Source of the DNA: Actinomycetes bacterium
Lineage (GTDB): Bacteria; Actinomycetota; Actinomycetes; Actinomycetales; Microbacteriaceae
Direction of reading: 5' to 3'
Length of the DNA: 16,988 nt
NCBI GenBank assembly: GCA_023450335.1
Contig: JAEXHA010000158.1
Location: 1-16,988 of the forward strand
Below are positions 4,984-11,210 of this stretch, in pieces; the stretch's first letter is position 1, and every line of letters begins with the position of its first letter. Made by a program: the position numbers and the translations under genes. The notes below the pieces were generated by a model, which saw only the letters and a list, made by a program, of their open reading frames with translations, searched no databases and was not told where the DNA came from.

Positions 4984-7917
4984 ATGCTGCTCCTCCTCGG
5001 TGTGTTCGCCGCCGTCGCGCTGACACTGCCGTGGATGGTCAGTCGTCTGGGAGCCCGCGCGTTCTACATCGCCGCGCTCGTGCCGGCCGTGGCCTTCGGT
5101 CACGCCGTCGCGATGGCCCCGGCCGTGTTTGCCGGCGACGCGCCGTTCGAGTCGCTGCCGTGGATCCGCCCGCTGGGCGTCGACGTGTCGCTGTACATGG
5201 ACACGCTCGGCTGGGTCATGACGCTCATCGTCACCGGCATCGGCGCGCTCGTCATGCTCTACTGCCGGTGGTACTTCGCGGGGCATGAGGCCGGCACCGG
5301 ACTGTTCGCGGGCGTGCTGCTGGCTTTCGCCGGTGCCATGTACGGACTCGTACTCACCGACGACATCATCGTGCTCATCATGCTGTGGGAGGTCACGAGC
5401 GTCCTGTCGTACCTGCTGATCGGGCACTATCACGCCCGTGGCGCAAGCCGACGTGCCGCACTGCAGGCGCTGCTGGTGACGACCATCGGCGGGCTGGTCA
5501 TGCTGATCGGCGTCGTGATCTTCGTGGCCGCCTTCGGCACGTCGAGCATGACCGAGATCTTCGCCGCCTGGTCCGCCGGCACGGGCGATGACCCGCTCAT
5601 CGCGGCCGCGGTCGTGATGATCCTCGTGGGCGCCCTCAGCAAGTCGGCGATCTTCCCCTTCCATTTCTGGCTGCCCGGCGCCATGACCGCCCCCACCCCG
5701 GTCAGCGCGTACCTGCACGCCGCCGCGATGGTGAAGGCCGGCATCTACCTCATCGCCCGATTCGCCCCCGCCTTCGCCGACATCGAGCCATGGCGCCCGA
5801 TCGTGCTCAGCCTCGGCGCGTTCACGATGCTGCTGGGCGGGCTGCAGGCGCTGCGCGAGACCGACCTCAAGCGCATCCTCGCCTTCGGCACCGTGAGCCA
5901 GCTCGGCCTGCTCACCGTCGTGCTCGGCTTCGGCGAACGCAACACGGCCCTCGCCGGCATGGCGCTGCTGCTGGGTCACGCGCTGTTCAAGTCCGCGCTG
6001 TTCCTGGTGGTCGGTGTCATCGACCGCCAGCTGTCGACCCGTGACATCCGCGAGTTGTCGGGGGTCGGACGGCAGGCACCGACTCTCGCCGTCTTCTCGA
6101 TCATCGCGGTGGCCTCGATGGTCGGCATCGTGCCCACGCTCGGATTCATCGCGAAAGAGGCCGCTCTCAGCTCGCTGCTCAGCGCCGCGACGCGGCCGGC
6201 CGGCACCCTCACGCTCATCGCCATCCTGGTCGGGTCGGCGTTGACAGCCGCCTACGGGCTGCGGTTCGTGTGGGGTGCGTTCTGGACGAAGAAGGATGCC
6301 ACGGGGGCGGCCATGCCTCGTACCGAGTGGCCCGATCCACCCATGGGCTTCCTGAGCGCGCCCGTGCTGCTGGGCGGGCTGTCGCTGGTCACGGCGCTGG
6401 TGGCGCCGCAGCTGGATGTCGTGCTCTCCGGCTACGCCGATACGCTGCCCGACGCCGGCGGCGAGGCCTATCATCTCGCGCTGTGGCACGGCTTCGAGCC
6501 GGCGCTGTTCCTCTCTCTGGCCAGCATCGCCGGGGGTGTGGGCATCTTCTGGCTCGTGCAGCGTGCACCGTGGCACAAGCGCGTGCTGCCGTTCACGGCC
6601 GTCGACGCCTACAACGCCACGATGCGCGGCATCGCGCGGGTGGCCGTCGTGGTCACGACCACCACGCAGCGCGGCTCACTGCCGGTGTACGTCGGGACCA
6701 TCTTCATCGTCTTCGTCGGCGCCGAGGTCACCGCTCTCGCGATGGGCGGCCCCTGGCCGACCCACCTCGACGGCTGGCACACCGCCACCCAGGTCGCCGT
6801 CGCCCCGGTGATGGTCATCGCCGCGCTCATCGCCGTGCGCGCCCGCAAGCGGTACACGGGCGTCGTGCTGGTCTCGGCCACCGGCGTGGGCATGGTGCTG
6901 CTGTTCGCGACCAGCGGTGCCCCGGACCTGGCCCTGACGCAGATTCTCGTCGAGACGGTGACGATGGTGGCCTTCGCCCTCGTGCTGCGTCGCATTCCTG
7001 CGCGGCTGGGCGAGCACAACGCCTCGGTGGCCCCCGTCATGCGCGGCGTCATCGCGGTCGCGGTGGGCGTCACCATGGCGGCGGTGGCGATCGTGGCCAC
7101 CGGCGCCCGCATCGCGCAGCCCGTCTCCGAGAGCTTCCCGCACCTGGCCTACGAGATCGGACACGGCAGGAATGTCGTCAACGTGGCGCTGGTCGACCTG
7201 CGCGGGTGGGACACGATGGGCGAACTGTCGGTGCTCATCCTGGCCGCGACCGGCGTCGCCTCGCTCGTGTTCGTGACGCACCGCTCCGACATGCTCTCCA
7301 GCGGCATCTCGCCGCTGCCCACCGGCATGACCCGCACGCGGCGCCCTTTCATCGAGACCTCCGACGGGCCGCGGCCGCGTACGGCGGCGCCGGGCAGCAC
7401 GCTGCAGACCTGGCTCATCGGCGGGCAGCGCCTGCAGCCCCGCACCCGCTCGATCATGCTCGAAGTCATCGTGCGGGTGCTCTTCCACACGATCATCATC
7501 GTGTCGATCTATCTGCTGTTCGCCGGCCACAACCTGCCCGGCGGCGGGTTCGCCGGGGGGCTTGTGGCGGGCATGGCGCTGGTCATGCGCTACGTGGCGG
7601 GCGGTCCGTATGAGCTCGGCGCCGCCGCGCCCACCGACGCCGGACGACTGCTGGGTGCGGGCATGGCGCTGGCGGTGGCCTGCGCGATCGTGCCGGTGTT
7701 CCTGGGCGACGCGCCGCTGACCAGCTACTTCTTCGAGGCGACGCTGCCGGTCGTCGGCCACATCGAGTTCGTCACCTCGACGCTGTTCGATGTGGGCGTC
7801 TACCTCGTGGTCATCGGGCTCGTGCTCGACGTGCTGCGTTCACTGGGGGCCGAAGTCGACCGGCAGGCCCTCGAGGCGACGGGGCGGCTCGACGTGACGG
7901 GGCGGGTGAACGCATGA
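4984..7917 (+). CDS. mnhA: Na+/H+ antiporter subunit A with fused subunit B domain (MnhA-MnhB)
   Basis: A 977-aa membrane protein, largest subunit of the Mrp/Mnh cation/proton antiporter. Residues about 60-430 are the NuoL/complex-I-like core: E136 in MLWEVTSVLSYLLIGHY, K220 before SAIFPFHFWLP, PTPVSAYLHAAAMVKAGIYL with K251, and the later lysines K336 (LFKSALF) and K391 (GFIAKE), all expected for proton passage. Residues about 600-770 are the MrpA C-terminal part, with GAPDLALTQILVE (E657). After a basic, proline-rich linker (about 770-825), residues about 826-955 form a complete MnhB domain with FAGHNLPGGGFAGGLVAGMA. No separate mnhB follows, so A and B are one polypeptide, a layout I recall from other actinobacteria. 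The start has an ideal Shine-Dalgarno sequence. The stop overlaps the mnhC start (ATGA). It likely exports Na+ in exchange for protons. Confidence 0.95.
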   Translation: MLLLLGVFAAVALTLPWMVSRLGARAFYIAALVPAVAFGHAVAMAPAVFAGDAPFESLPWIRPLGVDVSLYMDTLGWVMTLIVTGIGALVMLYCRWYFAGHEAGTGLFAGVLLAFAGAMYGLVLTDDIIVLIMLWEVTSVLSYLLIGHYHARGASRRAALQALLVTTIGGLVMLIGVVIFVAAFGTSSMTEIFAAWSAGTGDDPLIAAAVVMILVGALSKSAIFPFHFWLPGAMTAPTPVSAYLHAAAMVKAGIYLIARFAPAFADIEPWRPIVLSLGAFTMLLGGLQALRETDLKRILAFGTVSQLGLLTVVLGFGERNTALAGMALLLGHALFKSALFLVVGVIDRQLSTRDIRELSGVGRQAPTLAVFSIIAVASMVGIVPTLGFIAKEAALSSLLSAATRPAGTLTLIAILVGSALTAAYGLRFVWGAFWTKKDATGAAMPRTEWPDPPMGFLSAPVLLGGLSLVTALVAPQLDVVLSGYADTLPDAGGEAYHLALWHGFEPALFLSLASIAGGVGIFWLVQRAPWHKRVLPFTAVDAYNATMRGIARVAVVVTTTTQRGSLPVYVGTIFIVFVGAEVTALAMGGPWPTHLDGWHTATQVAVAPVMVIAALIAVRARKRYTGVVLVSATGVGMVLLFATSGAPDLALTQILVETVTMVAFALVLRRIPARLGEHNASVAPVMRGVIAVAVGVTMAAVAIVATGARIAQPVSESFPHLAYEIGHGRNVVNVALVDLRGWDTMGELSVLILAATGVASLVFVTHRSDMLSSGISPLPTGMTRTRRPFIETSDGPRPRTAAPGSTLQTWLIGGQRLQPRTRSIMLEVIVRVLFHTIIIVSIYLLFAGHNLPGGGFAGGLVAGMALVMRYVAGGPYELGAAAPTDAGRLLGAGMALAVACAIVPVFLGDAPLTSYFFEATLPVVGHIEFVTSTLFDVGVYLVVIGLVLDVLRSLGAEVDRQALEATGRLDVTGRVNA

Positions 7918-8441
7918 ACGCGTCACTGACGCTGATCATCATCATGGCCGTGCTGTTCGCGGCCGGGGTCTACGCGATCCTCGAGCGCAGTCTCACCCGC
8001 GTGCTCATCGGGTTCCTGCTGCTGGGCAATGCCGCGAACCTGTTTCTGCTGGTGGTCATGGGCGCCCCCGGCGTCGCGCCGTTCTTCGGCTCCGGTGACC
8101 CCGACCAGATGAGCGATCCGTTGCCGCAGGCCCTCACCCTCACCGCGATCGTGATCACCTTCGCCGTCAGCGCCTTCCTGCTCGCGCTGATCTACCGGTC
8201 GTGGCAGCTGGGGCAGGCCGACACCGTCCACGACGACGAAGCCGACCTCGAGGTCCGTGAGCGCGCCGCCGTGGACGAAGACACGATGGACGACGAGATC
8301 ACCGAAGAAGACGACGACGCCACCACCGACTTCCTCGACACGGCCACGGCGCCCATCACGGTGCTGCACCATGAGGACTTCGACACGCTCAGCGACGACG
8401 CCCCGGTCGACGCGCCGCACCCTCGAGGCGGTGATCGATGA
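7914..8441 (+). CDS. mnhC: Na+/H+ antiporter subunit C with long acidic C-terminal tail
   Basis: A 175-aa NuoK-like subunit. Residues 1-100 hold three transmembrane helices with the family pattern: GVYAILERSLTRVLIGFLLLGNAANLFLL (E24), then DPLPQALTLTAIVITFAVSAFLLAL. Subunit C is usually about 110-125 aa; here residues about 103-175 form an added cytoplasmic tail holding about 27 Asp/Glu in 73 residues, with a run of EEDDD and no hydrophobic segment. The tail lies in frame with the mnhD overlap and shows no sign of frameshift. Start and stop are both in ATGA overlaps, so translation is coupled to mnhA and mnhD. The subunit is required for assembly of the Mrp complex; the tail's role is unknown. 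Confidence 0.93.
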   Translation: MNASLTLIIIMAVLFAAGVYAILERSLTRVLIGFLLLGNAANLFLLVVMGAPGVAPFFGSGDPDQMSDPLPQALTLTAIVITFAVSAFLLALIYRSWQLGQADTVHDDEADLEVRERAAVDEDTMDDEITEEDDDATTDFLDTATAPITVLHHEDFDTLSDDAPVDAPHPRGGDR

Positions 8442-9994
8442 ACGGCCTCGTCCCATTGCTGGTGACGCTGCCCCTGCTCGGTGCCGCCATCGCCCTCATC
8501 TTCGGTCGGCGCCGTCGGGTGCAGGTGGGAGTGTCGATCGTGACGCTCACCCTCGTGCTGGCCGTGGCCGCGGTGCTGCTGTACACCGTCGACAGCACCG
8601 ACCAGGGGTTGGCCGTCTCGGTCGGCGGCTGGCCGATCCCGTTCGGGATCGTGCTCTACGTCGATCGGCTTGCTGCGCTGCTGGTGGTCGTCTCGAGCAT
8701 CGTCCTGCTGGCGGTTCTGCTGTTCTCGGTCGGGCAGGGCGCCGCCGACGGCGACGACGAGACGCCGGTGTCGATCTTCCACCCGTCGTACCTGATCCTG
8801 GCCGCCGGCATCTTCAACGCGTTCATCGCCGGAGATCTGTTCAACCTGTACGTGGGGTTCGAGATCCTGCTGGTCGCCTCATACGTGCTGATCACCCTCG
8901 GCTCGACCGAATCGCGCATCCGCACCGGCGTGGTCTACATCGTGGTCTCGCTCGTGTCGTCCATCCTGTTCCTGGCCGCGATCGCCGCGATCTACGGGGC
9001 GCTGGGCACCGTGAACATGGCGCAGGTCTCACAGCGGATGACCGAGCTGCCGCAGGAGGTGCAGCTGGTCCTCCACCTCATGCTGCTGCTTGCTTTCAGC
9101 ATCAAGGCCGCCGTCTTCCCGCTGTCGTTCTGGCTGCCAGACTCGTACCCGACCGCGCCGGCTCCCGTGACCGCCGTGTTCGCGGGCCTGCTGACCAAGG
9201 TCGGTGTGTACGCGATGATCCGCACCGAAACGCAGCTGTTCCGCGACAGCGAGGTCAACACGCTGCTGCTGATCGTGGCGCTGGCGACCATGATCGTCGG
9301 CGTGCTCGGCGCCGTCGCGCAAGCCGAGCTCAAACGCATCCTGTCGTTCACCCTGGTCAGCCACATCGGGTACATGGTGTTCGGGCTCGCGATCGCCACA
9401 CCGATCGCGCTCGGCGCGACGATCTACTACATGGTCCACCACATCGTCGTGCAGACGACGCTGTTCCTGGCCGTCGGCCTCATCGAGCGGCGCGCGGGGT
9501 CGACGTCGGTGCTCAAGGTCAAGGGACTGATGAAAGCGGCGCCGGTGATCGCGGTGCTGTACTTCATCCCCGCGATCAACCTGGGCGGCATCCCCCCGTT
9601 CTCGGGCTTCATCGGCAAGATCGCGCTGTTCGACGCGGCCGCGCAGGTCGGCACGCCGCTGATGTACGTGCTGATGGCCGGCGGCATCGTCACGAGCCTG
9701 CTGACCCTCTACGCCCTCATGCGCGCCTGGAACCTCTCGTTCTGGCGCGAGGATGACGAGCCGGTCGACGAGCCCGGCGAGGAGCGCATCGCCTACCTCG
9801 GCACGGCGCCGGCGGCCGCCACCGAGACCGAGCGGCGGGTGATCCCGCGCATCATGACCGCGGCCACCGCCGGAATGGTCGCGGTGACCGTCGCGCTGAC
9901 GATCTTCGCCGGCCCCCTGTACGACCTGTGCGCGAGCATCGGCGGCGCGTTGCAGAACCCGATCACCTTCAGTCAGCTGGAGTCGGAGCGATGA
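8438..9994 (+). CDS. mnhD: Na+/H+ antiporter subunit D
   Basis: A 518-aa complex-I-like (NuoM/N-type) proton channel subunit with about 14 transmembrane helices. The family's key charges are visible: E142 in LYVGFEILLVASYVLI, K223 in AFSIKAAVFPLSFWLPDSYPTAPAPV, K254 in GLLTKVGVYAMIR, and K394 in SGFIGKIALF. AELKRILSFTLVSHIGYM is also typical. The length is within the usual 490-520 aa. It works together with subunit A, moving protons that drive cation export. The ATG overlaps the mnhC stop by ATGA, and its own stop overlaps the mnhE start in the same way. The C-terminal loop after residue 440 is acidic (EDDEPVDEPGEE), then a last transmembrane helix follows. Confidence 0.95.
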   Translation: MNGLVPLLVTLPLLGAAIALIFGRRRRVQVGVSIVTLTLVLAVAAVLLYTVDSTDQGLAVSVGGWPIPFGIVLYVDRLAALLVVVSSIVLLAVLLFSVGQGAADGDDETPVSIFHPSYLILAAGIFNAFIAGDLFNLYVGFEILLVASYVLITLGSTESRIRTGVVYIVVSLVSSILFLAAIAAIYGALGTVNMAQVSQRMTELPQEVQLVLHLMLLLAFSIKAAVFPLSFWLPDSYPTAPAPVTAVFAGLLTKVGVYAMIRTETQLFRDSEVNTLLLIVALATMIVGVLGAVAQAELKRILSFTLVSHIGYMVFGLAIATPIALGATIYYMVHHIVVQTTLFLAVGLIERRAGSTSVLKVKGLMKAAPVIAVLYFIPAINLGGIPPFSGFIGKIALFDAAAQVGTPLMYVLMAGGIVTSLLTLYALMRAWNLSFWREDDEPVDEPGEERIAYLGTAPAAATETERRVIPRIMTAATAGMVAVTVALTIFAGPLYDLCASIGGALQNPITFSQLESER

Positions 9995-10554
9995 GCCCGG
10001 CAGCCGGAACCGCGGCCTCCATCTGGCGCCAGCTGCCGTTCTTCATGTGGCTCGTCGCCCTGTGGATGCTGCTGTGGGCGCAGTTCACCGTGCTCTCGTT
10101 CGTCACGGGCGTGGTCGTCGCCGTCTTCGTCACGCGCGTGTTCCGGCTGCCTCCGGTGGAGCTGTCGGGCCGTGTCAATCTGTGGTGGGGATTCATCTTC
10201 GTCACCGAGTTCCTCTACTCGGTCGTGAAGGGATCGCTGCTGGTCGCGTGGCAGGTCGTCAATCCGCGGCAATACCCGGGCATGGCCATCATCGCGGTGC
10301 CGATGGTCACCGACGACGACCTCATCATGACCCACGTGGCCGTCACGGCCTCGCTCATTCCCGGGTCGCTCATCATCGACTCCGATCGCGACCGGCGCAT
10401 TCTGTACCTCCACATCATCGGCGTGCACAACGCCGCCGACGTCGAGAAGCAGCGCCAGGCCGTGATGCACTGGGAGGAGCGCATCGTGCGAGCGGTGGGC
10501 TCGCGCGCGCAGCTCGAACTGGTGCGCGAACGGGTGAAGGGGCGGACGCGATGA
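9991..10554 (+). CDS. mnhE: Na+/H+ antiporter subunit E
   Basis: A 187-aa subunit. Two or three hydrophobic helices (about 15-50 and 58-82) precede a soluble domain with the MnhE signature MTHVAVTASLIPGSLIIDSDRDRRILYLHIIG and a C-terminal amphipathic part. The ATG at 9991 is chosen because it overlaps the mnhD stop by ATGA and has GGAG 8 nt upstream; the longer open frame to 9928 only repeats the end of mnhD in another frame. Length is slightly above the usual 160 aa because of the C-terminus. Subunit E belongs to the small-subunit module (E, F, G) of the Mrp complex. Confidence 0.93.
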   Translation: MSPAAGTAASIWRQLPFFMWLVALWMLLWAQFTVLSFVTGVVVAVFVTRVFRLPPVELSGRVNLWWGFIFVTEFLYSVVKGSLLVAWQVVNPRQYPGMAIIAVPMVTDDDLIMTHVAVTASLIPGSLIIDSDRDRRILYLHIIGVHNAADVEKQRQAVMHWEERIVRAVGSRAQLELVRERVKGRTR

Positions 10555-10823
10555 TGACCATCATGCTGATCGCGATCTACGTCGTCTTCGCCGTAGCGGG
10601 CCTGCTGACGCTGTGGCGCATCGTGGTCGGACCGTCGATTCTCGACCGCGCCGTGGCCTCGGACGTGCTGCTGACCCTCGTGGTCTGCGTGCTCGGCGCC
10701 GAGATGGCCATCAACCACCACACCAGGACGCTGCCCCTGCTGCTGATCGTGGCAGCGGTGGGGGTGTTCGCCTCGATATCGATCGCGCGGTTCGTCGCGC
10801 GGCGGGACGGTGACCGGAAATGA
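10551..10823 (+). CDS. mnhF: Na+/H+ antiporter subunit F
   Basis: A 90-aa small membrane subunit with three hydrophobic helices (about 2-22, 34-54 and 58-80). It carries the family pattern GLLTLWRIVVGPSILDRAVASDVLL, where the R-x-x-x-GP-x-x-x-DR core is diagnostic. Two adjacent ATG codons occur (10551 and 10554); the first forms the ATGA overlap with mnhE and is preferred. The stop overlaps the mnhG start. Longer readings of this frame starting before 10551 are inside mnhE and can be ignored. Confidence 0.93.
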   Translation: MMTIMLIAIYVVFAVAGLLTLWRIVVGPSILDRAVASDVLLTLVVCVLGAEMAINHHTRTLPLLLIVAAVGVFASISIARFVARRDGDRK

Positions 10824-11167
10824 TCGACCTCATCGGCGTGGCCCTGATCCTGATCGGCGCGGTGCTGTGCCTGACCGCCGCGATCGGGCTGCTGCGTTTC
10901 CACGACGTGCCGGCGCGGCTGCACGCGGCGACCAAGCCGCAGGTGCTCGGACTGATCCTCATCGCCATCGCGATCGCCCTCATGTCGCGGTCATGGCAGG
11001 TGGCGGTGTTCCTCGTGCCGGTGATCCTGATCCAGCTGGCGACCGCCCCGCTGTCGGCGCACATGGTCGGCCGCCAGGCCTACCGCAACGGCACGCTCGA
11101 CGAGCGCTCGCTGCTGGTGGACGAGCTCGCCGAATCGACGCAGACGCCGCCCGCCGCCGGCGGCTGA
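10820..11167 (+). CDS. mnhG: Na+/H+ antiporter subunit G
   Basis: A 115-aa last subunit of the antiporter. Three hydrophobic helices lie at about 3-25, 41-57 and 61-80. The loop has the typical GLLRFHDVPARLHAATKPQVLGL, which includes the conserved R-x-x-D-x-x-x-R-x-H. The C-terminal 35 residues are polar and cytoplasmic. The start is in an ATGA overlap with mnhF. This ends the operon: next comes a convergent acylase gene only 43 bp away, so all subunits A/B to G are present and no additional cargo gene is attached. Confidence 0.93.
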   Translation: MIDLIGVALILIGAVLCLTAAIGLLRFHDVPARLHAATKPQVLGLILIAIAIALMSRSWQVAVFLVPVILIQLATAPLSAHMVGRQAYRNGTLDERSLLVDELAESTQTPPAAGG

Positions 11168-11178
11168 CCTCCGGCGTG

Positions 11179-11202
11179 ACCGGGCGACCGCGCGACCCCG
11201 GT
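11179..11202. terminator. weak terminator-like hairpin between mnhG and the acylase gene
   Basis: ACCGGG (11179-11184) and CCCGGT (11197-11202) can pair over a 12-nt loop in the 43-bp convergent gap. There is no T-run and the stem is short, so the call is tentative. Confidence 0.25.
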
Positions 11203-11210
11203 GTCCGGGT

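Noticed and set aside
3749..5026. Upstream extension of the MFS reading frame to give an 837-aa protein
   Set aside because: The extra part is antisense to the LacI gene and contains no membrane segments or motifs; the GTG at 3748 with its TATGCT box fits the family start.
4858..6576. 572-codon open frame on the minus strand opposite mnhA
   Set aside because: Its composition is Gln/Glu/Arg/His-rich without domains, and mnhA on the other strand has clear motifs.
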